This document shows, in pieces, positions 51,679 to 62,285 of a DNA stretch of 64,000 bases. Made by a program: the position numbers and the translations under genes. This stretch comes from an uncultured Afifella sp. (GTDB taxonomy: Bacteria; Pseudomonadota; Alphaproteobacteria; Rhizobiales; Afifellaceae), in contig CAMYKZ010000028.1 in the NCBI GenBank assembly GCA_947259045.1, positions 1-64,000 on the forward strand, written 5' to 3'. Under the pieces are notes generated by a model that saw nothing but the letters and a program-made list of their open reading frames with translations, searched no databases and was not told where the DNA came from. The first letter of the stretch is position 1, and the number at the start of each line of letters is the position of its first letter.

Positions 51679-52722
51679 TTGAGCCCTCCAGTCAGAATAG
51701 CCGTTGTCGGCGCAGGATTGATCGGCCGCCGCCATGCGGAGATGGTCGACCGCGAAGACGGATGCACGCTGGGTGCGATTATTGAGCCGGATGGCGCGGC
51801 CGCGGCTGCGGCCGTTGCGGAAACCGGCGCGCAGGTGTTTCCCGACATCACCGATATTGACGATGGTTCGATCAATGCCGCCATCATCGCGACACCGAAC
51901 GACACCCACCTGAAAATCGCCAGCGCCTGTGCAAAACGGGGCTTTGCGATCCTGGTCGAAAAGCCGATTGCCCATACCGAGGAAGCGGCACGGGAAATCA
52001 TCGATGTGTGCGCCAAATCCGATGTTCCGCTGCTGGTGGGCCATCATCGCCGCTATCACAGCGTCGTTTCCGAAACCAAGGCGCTGCTGGACAGTGGCCG
52101 GCTTGGCGATCTGGCGGCGGTTTCGGCAATGTGGGCAACCCGCAAACCGGATGACTATTTTATTGAAGACTGGCGCAAACTGCCGGGCGGCGGGCCAGTA
52201 ATGATCAACCTGATCCACGACGTCGATCTGCTGCGCCACTTGTGCGGTGAAATCGTCAGCGTTTCGGCCCTGACAAGTTCCAAATCCCGCCGCATGGATG
52301 TCGAGGACAGCTCTGCCATTTCGATCCGGTTTTCTAACGGCGCATTGTGCAGCATCATGATGAGCGACGCGGTTCTGACACCCTGGTCCTGGGAGGCTGC
52401 GACCGGCGAAAACCCGAACATCGCCCGCACAGGCGAGCCGGTTTACCGCTTCATGGGCACAAAGGGCGCGCTGGAATTTCCGAATTTGCGGATCTGGCAG
52501 GCGGTCGGCGGTGTCGAGGGCGACTGGTCGACGCTGCTTGAGACGGAAGATCTTGAACATCGCACCACCATACCGCTGAAGGCGCAGCTGGCGCATTTTG
52601 TCAAGGTGGCGCGGCGTGAAGAGGATCCTCTGGTCACCGGCGCCGACGGGCTGAAAAGCCTGGTGGCGACCCAGGCTATTCTGCGGGCAGCCCTGACCGG
52701 GCAGCAGGTCGATCTGATCTGA
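51679..52722 (+). CDS. Gfo/Idh/MocA-family oxidoreductase
   Basis: A 347-residue NAD(P)-dependent dehydrogenase: Rossmann loop VVGAGLIGRRHAEM (about 8-21), the EKPIAHT motif with catalytic Lys (about 94-100), GHHRRYH, and a C-terminal domain with LIHDVDLLRHL, the catalytic-His helix. Members oxidise or reduce sugars, inositols and sugar acids. The TTG start at 51679 is fixed by AAGGAG 8 bp upstream and lies just after the dehydratase gene, so the two belong to one operon. Confidence 0.88.
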   Translation: MSPPVRIAVVGAGLIGRRHAEMVDREDGCTLGAIIEPDGAAAAAAVAETGAQVFPDITDIDDGSINAAIIATPNDTHLKIASACAKRGFAILVEKPIAHTEEAAREIIDVCAKSDVPLLVGHHRRYHSVVSETKALLDSGRLGDLAAVSAMWATRKPDDYFIEDWRKLPGGGPVMINLIHDVDLLRHLCGEIVSVSALTSSKSRRMDVEDSSAISIRFSNGALCSIMMSDAVLTPWSWEAATGENPNIARTGEPVYRFMGTKGALEFPNLRIWQAVGGVEGDWSTLLETEDLEHRTTIPLKAQLAHFVKVARREEDPLVTGADGLKSLVATQAILRAALTGQQVDLI

Positions 52723-52746
52723 ACATTTAGATAGAATTCGATCCGA

Positions 52747-53952
52747 TTATTCCGTCCGGCGGTGAACGGCGTCGGGCCGGTTCGCAAGCCCGTCGATCAG
52801 ATCCAGGCCGAGGCCCGGCCCCTCCGGCGGCGTGATCATGCCGTCGGCAATCAGAGGCAGGCTGTCGACGACTTCCGTGTACCAGCCGGTATAAAGCGCC
52901 CGGACGCTTTCCTGGATCAGCGCATTGGGCGCATTCAGCGACAGATGGCAGGAGGCGGCAAACACCACCGGGCCGGTACAATCGTGCGGCGCGACAGGCA
53001 GGCCCCAGGCCTCCGCCATGCCGGCGATCGCCTTGGCTTCGCTGAGACCGCCGCACCAGCCCACATCCAGCATGATGATGTCGGCGGCATATTGCGCCAT
53101 CAGATCGCGGAACTGGTGGCGGGTCGCCAGGGTTTCCGATGCCGTCACATTCATCGGCACCCGGCGGCGCAGGTCGGCAAGGGCGGCGACGCCGTTCATC
53201 TGGATCGGATCCTCAATCCAGTAGACGTCAAACGGCGCAACCGCCCGGGCAATTTCGACGGCGGCCGGCAATGACCAGAGCGAGTGCATTTCCAGCATGA
53301 TCTGCATGCGGTCGCCGACGGCTTCGCGGATCTTGCGGAACGGCTCGCATCCCTCGCGCATCTGAGCCGGCGTGATCGCCATGCCGTTCGACGCCTCGGC
53401 ATAGGGATCGAACGGCCAGATCTTCATGGCTGTAATGTTCTGATCAAGCAGGCTTTCAGCCAGCTGTCCGGCATCGCTCAGAAACGCTTCGAGGTCTTCA
53501 TAGGGGCCTTCGTCGGCGCCCCTTTCGGCCGGAAGTCCCCAGTTTCCGGTGTTCTGACCGGAGGTATTGCGCATGTAACGGTATCCGGCGCAGGTGTTGT
53601 AGGTGCGGATCGTCTCCCGGCACCGGCCGCCGAGGAGCCGCCAGACCGGTTGTCCGGTGCGCTTGCCCCAGAGATCCCACATGGCAATATCGATGGCGGA
53701 ATTGCCGCGCACTTCCGAGCCGGCCGCCTGATGGCCGACATAGGGCCTGAGCAGCGGCCGGACCGCGTCGACGCCGACGGCGTCGCGGCCAAGCAGTTTC
53801 GGCGCTGCGGTCTGGTGGATATAGGCCTCAACTTCAGCTGCGCCGCGATAGGTTTCGCCCAGACCGCGAATGCCGCCGTCATCCTCGACAATCACCCAGG
53901 TCAGGTTGGGAAATTCTGCAAGCCGCAATGTCTCGATGGCTTTGATGGTCAC
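52747..53952 (-). CDS. mandelate racemase / muconate lactonizing enzyme family protein (enolase superfamily)
   Basis: A 401-residue enolase-superfamily enzyme. The N-terminal cap domain (1-125) includes SAIDIAMWDLWGKRTGQPVW. In the barrel, TAMKIWPFD supplies the catalytic Lys position, and metal ligands are seen in MLEMHSLW, YWIEDP and TASETLATR; PHDCTGPVVF carries a likely catalytic His. Such enzymes dehydrate or epimerise sugar acids. It converges with the Gfo/Idh gene (24 bp), and the neighbourhood suggests a shared sugar-acid pathway. Confidence 0.87.
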   Translation of the reverse strand: MTIKAIETLRLAEFPNLTWVIVEDDGGIRGLGETYRGAAEVEAYIHQTAAPKLLGRDAVGVDAVRPLLRPYVGHQAAGSEVRGNSAIDIAMWDLWGKRTGQPVWRLLGGRCRETIRTYNTCAGYRYMRNTSGQNTGNWGLPAERGADEGPYEDLEAFLSDAGQLAESLLDQNITAMKIWPFDPYAEASNGMAITPAQMREGCEPFRKIREAVGDRMQIMLEMHSLWSLPAAVEIARAVAPFDVYWIEDPIQMNGVAALADLRRRVPMNVTASETLATRHQFRDLMAQYAADIIMLDVGWCGGLSEAKAIAGMAEAWGLPVAPHDCTGPVVFAASCHLSLNAPNALIQESVRALYTGWYTEVVDSLPLIADGMITPPEGPGLGLDLIDGLANRPDAVHRRTE

Positions 53953-54075
53953 GTCATGTCCTCCGGGTCGGCCGAGGCATGATCGGCAATGCCGGCGGCG
54001 CGAACAAGAGCAGACATCGATAACCGCCCGGAATCATCCGGACGGCGATATTCAGATCATGAAACCGAAGCCGGC

Positions 54076-54594
54076 TCAGTTACACTCGGTGGTGATCTTG
54101 TTGGTGGCGGCTGTCACGCCCGACAATGAATAATTATAGGTCGTCTGGTTGCCGCGGCGCGATGTGCCCGACACCGTCATCTTGCTGCCGGCGCGCATGG
54201 CGGAAACCAGTTCCGGCTCCTCGGCAGGATTGAGGATCCAGGCGCTGTCATTCTGGGTGAACATGGTGAATTGCCGGCCGTCAATATCGACGACAACCGT
54301 CGAATTGTCCTGGAATGCATATCCGACCACGAAATTGGCTTCATTCGTCACACCCTCGGCGGGGCTTTTGCGGATGAAAAAGGATACATCGCCATGATTC
54401 AGCGAATTGGGCTGCTGCACCGCCGGTTTGGCATGGACGTAACAGACCTTGCCTTTCTTGCCGTCGTAGCTCCAGGCCGTCCAGTTCTTGAACTGGCCCA
54501 GCGACGTCGGTGTCTGTGCAAATGCGGTCGTTCCGGCTGCAATCAGCATCGCAGCCGCGAACAGGGATCGTGTCATCATATTTGTATTACGCAT
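54076..54594 (-). CDS. invasion-associated locus B (IalB) family exported protein
   Basis: A 172-residue protein with a signal peptide (about 6-28, ending TAFAQ) and the IalB domain: FKNWTAWSYDGKKGKVCYVHAKP, then DVSFFIRKSPAEG, FTMFTQNDSAWIL and the C-terminal SGVTAATNKITTECN. IalB proteins are periplasmic and widespread in Hyphomicrobiales; in Bartonella one is linked to erythrocyte invasion, but in free-living species the role is not known. The start is ambiguous between 54594 and 54579. Confidence 0.85.
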   Translation of the reverse strand: MRNTNMMTRSLFAAAMLIAAGTTAFAQTPTSLGQFKNWTAWSYDGKKGKVCYVHAKPAVQQPNSLNHGDVSFFIRKSPAEGVTNEANFVVGYAFQDNSTVVVDIDGRQFTMFTQNDSAWILNPAEEPELVSAMRAGSKMTVSGTSRRGNQTTYNYSLSGVTAATNKITTECN

Positions 54595-54801
54595 GATTTG
54601 TGTCTCAACTCGTCTCATCTGGGGACGCGGTTCAATCATCGGTCTTCAGCATTCCGTTATTATGGTTACCAAACCGTGAACGAAAGGCAAAGAACCGGAG
54701 TTCTGAAGATCATTTTTTCTTTTTCGGATTGCTGTTTCAAAATGAAATCAAGGCAAAAATGGGGCGGCATTCCAGTCTCGGTAAACTTTGCTGCGGAACC
54801 G

Positions 54802-55197
54802 TCACGATTCCGGTTCGTGATCTTCAAGCGCGCGTTTGGCGGCTTCGCGGTGTATCGGCTTGATCGCAGCACTTGCGGCGGCCAGCGCTGCCGTCAGAAC
54901 GGAGGCGTCGTCGATGAAACCGAGACTGAAGATGAAATCGGGGATCAAATCGATCGGCATGACGAAATATGCCAGCGCACCCATCAGTGTCATCCGCGCC
55001 GCCCTCGGCGTCTGCGGGTCAAGCATGGCGTAATAGGCAGCGACAACATCTTCCATGAAGGGTATCGCCACCAGCGCCTTCTTCACCGTCGGCCAGAAGC
55101 GCTTGATAATCCGCCGGCGCTTCTTTTCAGCACCGTCAGAATCGCCGGAAAAGTCTTCCGGGCCAAGGATTTCGATATCGGGTTCGGTTTTCTTCAT
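54802..55197 (-). CDS. YkvA-like DUF1232 membrane protein
   Basis: A 131-residue protein with a charged N-terminus (1-35, KKRRRIIKRFW) and the DUF1232 core carrying the PIDLIPDFI motif, two TM-like segments and a C-terminal helix. The function is unknown across bacteria. AAGGAG 4 bp before the ATG supports 55197 over an upstream in-frame start at 55227. Confidence 0.83.
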   Translation of the reverse strand: MKKTEPDIEILGPEDFSGDSDGAEKKRRRIIKRFWPTVKKALVAIPFMEDVVAAYYAMLDPQTPRAARMTLMGALAYFVMPIDLIPDFIFSLGFIDDASVLTAALAAASAAIKPIHREAAKRALEDHEPES

Positions 55198-55301
55198 GTC
55201 GCTCCTTTTCATCTGATATGGGAGCAATTGCAGCCTTTCGCAAGCCTTTCCGGTCGGCTAAGAGGTTGGTGAAACCTGAAAATCGTACCCTGGAGTACCC
55301 G

Positions 55302-56086
<785 letters not shown>

Positions 56087-56087
<1 letters not shown>

Positions 56088-56569
56088 TGGACGTGTTGCG
56101 CCCTGTTTCACTTGTGCTGCTTCTGGCCTTGAACGGACAGGCTTTAGCGCAGGAAACCGGCTGCATCGATGGTGAAATCACCGCCAAACTGCCGCCGCCC
56201 GGGTTCTTCGACGGCGATTATGCGCTGATCGGCCGAGCGCCCGACGGCGGAGCGGCCTATCACGGCCGGGCGCGCATCGAAACCGACGGATGCGCGATGA
56301 CGCTTCGCCGCCGCATTGTCGACCGCGAAAGGGTTGCGACCGGTGGCTGGAAACTGCTCGACCATCCGCAGGGCGCTGCTGTGCTTGAATTTCGCGAGGC
56401 GGAAGACGGCACAATTCTCAACTGTCTTTTCGATGCCGATCTGGGGAATTATCCCCGCCTCACCTGCATGCGCACGGCGATCGGCGTTGCTCACAGCGAG
56501 CCCGGACTTGAGGCCTTGTTTCCGACAGCATCGTGGCCGGATACGGCGCCAGGCAAACGGTACGACTGA
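56087..56569 (+). CDS. hypothetical exported protein, coupled to the SDR gene
   Basis: A 160-residue protein with a signal peptide (about 1-22, ending QALAQ) and a small body with four cysteines that could form two disulfides. No family recognised. Its ATG shares one base with the SDR stop, so it depends on translation of that gene. It converges with the TRAP permease gene. Confidence 0.6.
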
Positions 56570-56575
56570 ACCCGC

Positions 56576-58411
56576 TCACACAAACAAAACCGCCGCGCCC
56601 GCCGCAACCAGCCCGCACCGCAACCAAACCGCTTTCGGCGCAATGACGCCGAACGATACCAGCGCAAGCCCGATGCCGACCTTCAGCGCCGCCAGCAGCG
56701 CCAGGCCGGGCGTTGCGGCAAGCTTGATCAGCGCCGGATTGGCGATCATGCCAAGCGGGATCAGGTAAAGCCCGAGGCCGAGCGCCATCGCCGACAGCGC
56801 GACCTTGAGCCAGTTTTCACCGACCATGCCGGCGGCAATGAAAACTGCGCCGCAGACCGGCGGGGTGATGGTCGACAGAAGCGCAAACCAGAATACGAAC
56901 AGATGCGCCTGCAGAGGTTCCAGCCCCAGTTCGATCAGCGCCGGGCCGGCAACGGAAACGCAGATGACGTAGGCCGCCGTTGTCGGCACTTCCATGCCGA
57001 GGATCAGGCAGGCCAACGCCGTCAAAAGCAAAGCAGGCCAGAGCAGGCCGCCGGAACCGGACAGGATCAGCGAGGTGATCTTGACGCCAAGGCCGGTTAT
57101 GCCAAGCACGCCGATAATGATGGAAGCGCAAAGGATGATGGCGGCGATGGTGGCGATCTGCCGTCCTGCGCTGACCGCAGCCTGTTCCAGACGTTTCCCT
57201 GTGCGCGAGAGATCAAACGTCAGCCGGCCGTCGAGCACCAGCAGCAATGAAGCGGCAAGGATCGCCAGGCTGGCGGCATATTGCGGCGTGAAGCCGGCGG
57301 CAAACATGCCCCAGATCAGCACACAAAACGGCACGAGGAAGAACCCTGATGTAATCAGTACGGCGCGGGCGCCCGGCTGTTCGTCCGCCGGCAGGCCCTG
57401 CAGCGAATGACGCAGGGCGAAAGCGTCGATGCCGACCCAGACGGCGGCAAAATAGAGCAGAGCCGGCAGAAACGCCGCCGCCATGATGCCGGTATAGGGC
57501 ACGCCGGTCAGTTCCACCATGACGAAGGCGCCGGCGCCCATCAGCGGCGGCATGATCTGGCCGCCCGACGAGGCGACTGCCTCGACCGCGCCGGCCAGCG
57601 CCCTGGGATAACCGAGCCGGGTCATCGCCGGCAGGGTGATTGCCCCGGTGGAGGCGACATTGGCCGATGCGGAACCGGAAATGGAGCCGAACAGGGCCGA
57701 TGAGATGACGGAAACCTTGGCCGCACCGCCTTTCAGCCGGCCGGCGGCGGCTGCTGCGACATTCATGAATCCCTGGCCCGCCTCGCCGGCATTCAGCACG
57801 GCGCCGAAAATGACGAAAACCGCAACGATGCTGACGGAAACACCGGTCAGGCTTCCCCAGAGACCGCCTTCTGCGATGGTCAATGTGCCGAGAAAACTTT
57901 CCAGCGGCACGCCGGCAAAACCGAATTCGCCCGGCACATGCTGGCCCCACAGACCGTAGACCAGCATGATCAGCGCCACCAGCGGCAGCGGCCAGCCGAT
58001 AGCGCGGCGCGCCATCTCAAGCACAATGACAAGCAGCGCAACGGAGACTGCGATCTGAAACGGGCCGAACAGCGTGCCATACTGGTCGCCGAGCGCGTCC
58101 TGGTTCCAGACAATCCACAATGTGCAGGCCAGGCCGAGCGCCGTCAGCACCGCGCCGGACCATTGCTGCAGAGGGGTTTTCGCCAGATAGATCAACGCCC
58201 ACGGCAGCGCCAGCGCCATATGCAGCGGCCGGCTGACCAGATTGGGAACCAGCCCGGAAAAGATCAGCCAGAGATGAAAGGCGATGGAGGCTGCGCCAAG
58301 CGCCGGCCAGAGGAAGCGGCCCATCAGGGTCGGCGCGCCGGAGGCGGCCCGGACGGCATTTGCATCATCCGGGCCGCGCTCCCGATCAGCGCTGGGCGTC
58401 AGTGATGGCAA
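56576..58411 (-). CDS. TRAP transporter permease, fused 4TM/12TM (DctQM) type
   Basis: A 611-residue integral membrane protein with about 15-16 TM helices. An N-terminal DctQ-like part is fused to the DctM channel (LFGSISGSASANVASTGAITLPAMTRLG, ASSGGQIMPPLMGAGAFVM, GMEVPTTAAYVICV). Fused permeases go with TAXI-type binding proteins, and exactly such a gene lies upstream, overlapping by 26 nt. The transporter would use a sodium or proton gradient to import an organic acid; ligand unknown. Confidence 0.92.
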   Translation of the reverse strand: MPSLTPSADRERGPDDANAVRAASGAPTLMGRFLWPALGAASIAFHLWLIFSGLVPNLVSRPLHMALALPWALIYLAKTPLQQWSGAVLTALGLACTLWIVWNQDALGDQYGTLFGPFQIAVSVALLVIVLEMARRAIGWPLPLVALIMLVYGLWGQHVPGEFGFAGVPLESFLGTLTIAEGGLWGSLTGVSVSIVAVFVIFGAVLNAGEAGQGFMNVAAAAAGRLKGGAAKVSVISSALFGSISGSASANVASTGAITLPAMTRLGYPRALAGAVEAVASSGGQIMPPLMGAGAFVMVELTGVPYTGIMAAAFLPALLYFAAVWVGIDAFALRHSLQGLPADEQPGARAVLITSGFFLVPFCVLIWGMFAAGFTPQYAASLAILAASLLLVLDGRLTFDLSRTGKRLEQAAVSAGRQIATIAAIILCASIIIGVLGITGLGVKITSLILSGSGGLLWPALLLTALACLILGMEVPTTAAYVICVSVAGPALIELGLEPLQAHLFVFWFALLSTITPPVCGAVFIAAGMVGENWLKVALSAMALGLGLYLIPLGMIANPALIKLAATPGLALLAALKVGIGLALVSFGVIAPKAVWLRCGLVAAGAAVLFV

Positions 58412-59357
58412 AACCCGCTTCGTCGTAATATTTCAGCGCGCCGGGATGGATCTTGCCGGTAATGTTGGCCATCAGCCCCTGGTCGACACCGTTCCACCAC
58501 GCAGCACCCTCACCCATCTTCGCTTTTTGCGCCCAGTAGGTCTTGGTCAGCTGATAGGCGGTTTCGTCATCCATGTTCGTGGTCGAATAGGCGACGACCG
58601 GCAGCGAGGTCGTGTTGATCGGCTGGTCCTGTCCGGCATAGGTGCCGGCCGGGATGACCAGCTTGGTGCGCTTGGTCTGGGCAATCTGGTCATCGGAAAG
58701 CGACAGGACGGACACGCCGGTACCGGCGGCAGCTTCGATGACATTCGGCGCCGGCCAGGAGCCGGCCGTGACAAAACCGTCGATCTGGCCGTTTTTCAGC
58801 GCCGCAACGGCATTGGAAAGTTCCACGTCGGCCAGCGTCACCTTGCCTTCAAGGCCGAACAGTTTGAGATATTTCTCGCCTTCGGTCGCGCCGAAAGAGC
58901 CCTTGCCAACGAGGATCGTCTTGCCTTCCAGGTCGGCAAAGCCGTTGACGCCGCTCTTGGCGCTGAGCACGAAATGCATGGTCAGCGAGGGAATCGGAAA
59001 CAAAGCCCTTATATCGTCGAATTTCGGATTGCCCTTGTCCTTGAACATCGCCTTGCCGCCCTGGGCAAGGCTGACCAGAACCGGCGGCGTGGTGAAGACA
59101 TAATTGCCCGGCCGCACGGCGGCTTCCATGACGTTCTGCACCGAGCCCTGGCTCTCCTCCACGGTGACGATGACATAGCCGGACGAGCCGGCCTTCATGG
59201 CTTCGGCAATCTGTACAGCCATCTGGTAGTAGGACGAGGTGGATTTTGCCGATTTGTAGGTCACGCGGGTTTCGGCTGCCGCAAAGGTCATTGCGGCGGC
59301 CAGCATTGTGCCTGCCAGCAGGAACCTTGCGGGCCCAAGGGAATTCAGTAATTTCAT
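58386..59357 (-). CDS. TAXI-family TRAP solute-binding protein
   Basis: A 323-residue periplasmic protein with a signal peptide (about 1-28, ending FAAAE) and the TAXI fold: STSSYYQMAVQIAEAMKA, EESQGSVQNVMEAAV, SGVNGFADLEGKTILVGKGSFGATEGEKYL. It delivers substrate to the fused TRAP permease encoded just downstream. TAXI ligands identified elsewhere include glutamate/glutamine and other acids; none can be assigned here. Confidence 0.9.
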   Translation of the reverse strand: MKLLNSLGPARFLLAGTMLAAAMTFAAAETRVTYKSAKSTSSYYQMAVQIAEAMKAGSSGYVIVTVEESQGSVQNVMEAAVRPGNYVFTTPPVLVSLAQGGKAMFKDKGNPKFDDIRALFPIPSLTMHFVLSAKSGVNGFADLEGKTILVGKGSFGATEGEKYLKLFGLEGKVTLADVELSNAVAALKNGQIDGFVTAGSWPAPNVIEAAAGTGVSVLSLSDDQIAQTKRTKLVIPAGTYAGQDQPINTTSLPVVAYSTTNMDDETAYQLTKTYWAQKAKMGEGAAWWNGVDQGLMANITGKIHPGALKYYDEAGFAITDAQR

Positions 59358-59439
59358 GGTTTTCCTCCGGAATATTGTCTGCCGTATCCGGCAGGGAACT
59401 GTCGGCAGGCAACAAACTGCATTTTGCCTGCAGACGCAA

Positions 59440-61113
59440 TCATACGAACGTTCCCTCGTTCGACTCTGAAATCTTCAGGACGATAAAGACGGCCACGCCT
59501 GTGCTGACCAGCAAGATGCTCGACAATGCCGCCGCCGTGCCGAACTCGCCGTCAAGAACCGACAGATAGATCCTGACCGGCATCGTCACGGTGCCGCCGA
59601 CATACAAGACGATCGACGACGAAAGTTCATTGATCGCGGTGACGAACGACATCATCGCCCCGGCCACGACACCCGGCATCATCAGCGGCAGGGTGACGCG
59701 GACGAAGGCGGAGCCGGGAGAGCAGCCGAGGTTGACCGCCGCTTCTTCCATACTGCCTTTGATCTGCTTGAGAATTGCAGCGCTTGAGCGGACCGAATAG
59801 GGCAGCCGGCGAATGAATATGACCAGCACGATGATCGTGCCGGTTCCCACCAGTTCGAGCGGCGGCCCGTTGAACGATACGACAAAGCTCAGTCCGAGAA
59901 CGATTCCGGGAACGACATAGGGGATCATCAGCAGCGAATCGAGCGGCCCTGTCGCGATGCCGGGCCGGCGGGCAAGCACGTATCCGATCAGCGTGCCCAG
60001 GACGACGATCATCGCGACGGCCGCCAGCGAAAATGTAAAGCTGTTGATGATCGCATCGGGTACTTCGCGGATGATACGGCGGTAGCTGTCCAATCCGAAA
60101 CCCGGCTGGAAAACCGGTCCGCTTGTATTGCGGAACGAATTGTAGATCACCACGATCGACGGCAGCGAACTCAGAAACACGATCAGATAACAAATGCCGT
60201 GCACCAGTAGCGACCTTGTTCCGCTGATCGGCCGCACTTCGGGCCGCCGGATAAGCGCGCTGCCATATTCGCGGCGGGCGATGAACCTGCGTTGCAGGGC
60301 GACTACCAGCAATGAGATCGTGATCAGGATGATGCTGACTGTCGATGCGAGACCTGGATTGCCGCCAAGTTCGCTGGTGAAGAGATTATAGGCCATTGTC
60401 GCAAGAACGCGAAAACCCCGGCCAATGATGGACGGGGTACCGAAATCGGCAAGCGAAAGCACAAAGGCCAGCAGCGCTCCGGCGCTCACCGCCGGCAGTA
60501 CCAGCGGCAGTGTAATGCGGCGAAAACGCTGCCAGGGCGTACTGCCCAGATTGTCGGCTGCTTCCTCAAGCGAAACGTTCACCGTTTTCAACGCGCCTGC
60601 GGTCAGAAGAAACACGAACGGATAGAATTTGAGGGTGAAGACCAGCAGGATCCCGGTCACGCCGTATATGCTCGGCACGTCGATGCCGATCGTCGCCAGC
60701 CAGGTGCGCAGCCAGCCGTTCGACCCGAGCATGGTGATCCAGGCATAAGCGCCGATAAACGGCGGCGAAACCAGCGCGAGAATTGCCAGCGTGGTGATTG
60801 CCGACCGGCCGGCAATGGCATAGCGGGTGGTGAAATAGGCCAACGGAACGCCGAGCAGAACCGCCCCGATCATGCCGCCGAAACCAAGCATGACGCTGTT
60901 GTACAATGCTGTGCGATAGTAGCGATGGCCGAAAATCCGGGCGTAATTCTGCAGCGTAAACGCGCCGGTTTCATTGTCGATGAAACTTGCCAGAAAAATA
61001 TTATAGAGCGGATAGACGAGCAGAACGGCAATCACGGCAAACGAAAATACCGTCACGCCGGTCCACAGATCGAAGGACCAGGACCGCCGCGGCACCAAGG
61101 TAACGCCGGACAC
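59440..61113 (-). CDS. ABC transporter permease with two membrane domains (FbpB-like)
   Basis: A 557-residue permease with 12 predicted TM helices and two copies of the EAA coupling loop (EEAADNLGSTPWQRFRRI and EEAAVNLGCSPGSAFVRV), each contacting one ATPase subunit. The fused double-domain form is typical of Fe(III) (FbpB/SfuB) and related phosphonate or thiamine importers. It starts 2 bp after the ATPase gene stop and is last in the operon. Confidence 0.92.
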   Translation of the reverse strand: MSGVTLVPRRSWSFDLWTGVTVFSFAVIAVLLVYPLYNIFLASFIDNETGAFTLQNYARIFGHRYYRTALYNSVMLGFGGMIGAVLLGVPLAYFTTRYAIAGRSAITTLAILALVSPPFIGAYAWITMLGSNGWLRTWLATIGIDVPSIYGVTGILLVFTLKFYPFVFLLTAGALKTVNVSLEEAADNLGSTPWQRFRRITLPLVLPAVSAGALLAFVLSLADFGTPSIIGRGFRVLATMAYNLFTSELGGNPGLASTVSIILITISLLVVALQRRFIARREYGSALIRRPEVRPISGTRSLLVHGICYLIVFLSSLPSIVVIYNSFRNTSGPVFQPGFGLDSYRRIIREVPDAIINSFTFSLAAVAMIVVLGTLIGYVLARRPGIATGPLDSLLMIPYVVPGIVLGLSFVVSFNGPPLELVGTGTIIVLVIFIRRLPYSVRSSAAILKQIKGSMEEAAVNLGCSPGSAFVRVTLPLMMPGVVAGAMMSFVTAINELSSSIVLYVGGTVTMPVRIYLSVLDGEFGTAAALSSILLVSTGVAVFIVLKISESNEGTFV

Positions 61114-61115
61114 GC

Positions 61116-62225
61116 CTAGATCCGCTTTTCGGTTTTGCCGTCGAAGAACAACAGGCTTTCGACCGGCAATGCCAGGGTGACCGGCGCGCCGGCGGCGGCA
61201 ACCAGCGCCTCTGTCGGCCGCGTGACATGAACGGCCAGACCGATATCATTCGACGTGCGCACGAAATATTCCGCTTCCCGGCCGGTGAATGTGACGGTCT
61301 CGATCGTTGCGTCGAACCTGAGTTCGCTTGATTGCCGTCGGTCGCCGGCCGGGTGACCGCCATCCCCGACAATGAGCACGTCCTCGGGCCGGATCGCCGC
61401 GACGGCGGAGCCGTCGGCAACGCCTTCAAGACGGACTTGCATGTCCGCAGCTCCGTTTGCGTCCGGCAAGGCGGATCCGCCCGTCACGCCTTCCGGCAGC
61501 CGGTCCATGAAGTTCATGTTGCCGACGAAGGACGCCACAAACCGGGTCTCCGGCTGTTTATAGACCTGCCAGGGCGTGCCGACCTGTTCGATCCTGCCCT
61601 GGTTCATGATGCAGATGCGGTCCGATACGACCAGGGCCTCTTCCTGATCGTGAGTGACATAGATCGTCGTTATGCCGAGCCCGTGCTGAATGTCGCGAAT
61701 ATCCTCGCGCAATTCGATCCGCAGCTTGGCGTCAAGATTGGACAAGGGTTCGTCCATCAGCAGAACCTGCGGCCGAATCACCATCGCCCGGGCGAGCCCG
61801 ACCCGCTGCTGCTGGCCGCCACTCAGTTCATGCGGCATTCGGCTTTCATGATCAGACAGGTGGACGGTCTGCAGGGCGCTGGCGACGCGGTCCTTGATAT
61901 CGGCGCGCGCCACCTGGCGGTTCCTGAGTCCGAATGCGACATTATCGGCAACGCTCATGTGCGGGAAAATCGCATAGTCCTGGAAAACCATCCCGGTATC
62001 GCGCCGGTGCGGCGGCAGGCGGTCTATCGATGAACCGCCGACCAGCACCTCGCCGTCATTCTGCCTGATGAAGCCGGCAATCGTGCGCAGCAATGTCGTC
62101 TTGCCGCATCCGCTGGGGCCGAGCAACGTGAAGAATTCGCCTGCCTCGACTGCAATACTGACCTCCTGCAGCGCCGTGACAGTGTCATAACGCTTGCTGA
62201 TGCCCCGCAATTCTACGAATGCCAT
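61116..62225 (-). CDS. ABC transporter ATP-binding protein (FbpC/PotA-like)
   Basis: A 369-residue ATPase with Walker A GPSGCGKTT (about 37-45), Q-loop MVFQDYAIFPHMSVADN, signature LSGGQQQRVGLARAM, Walker B VLLMDEPLSNLDAKLR and the H-loop THDQEEAL, then a C-terminal TOBE domain (from about 240). It energises the adjacent permease. The start lies 60 bp after the binding-protein gene. Confidence 0.94.
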   Translation of the reverse strand: MAFVELRGISKRYDTVTALQEVSIAVEAGEFFTLLGPSGCGKTTLLRTIAGFIRQNDGEVLVGGSSIDRLPPHRRDTGMVFQDYAIFPHMSVADNVAFGLRNRQVARADIKDRVASALQTVHLSDHESRMPHELSGGQQQRVGLARAMVIRPQVLLMDEPLSNLDAKLRIELREDIRDIQHGLGITTIYVTHDQEEALVVSDRICIMNQGRIEQVGTPWQVYKQPETRFVASFVGNMNFMDRLPEGVTGGSALPDANGAADMQVRLEGVADGSAVAAIRPEDVLIVGDGGHPAGDRRQSSELRFDATIETVTFTGREAEYFVRTSNDIGLAVHVTRPTEALVAAAGAPVTLALPVESLLFFDGKTEKRI

Positions 62226-62285
62226 TGGCCACCGCGGTCTTCAGGAGGGCTCAAACGGACGCAGCGTGTCACCGCGCGCCGCTCG

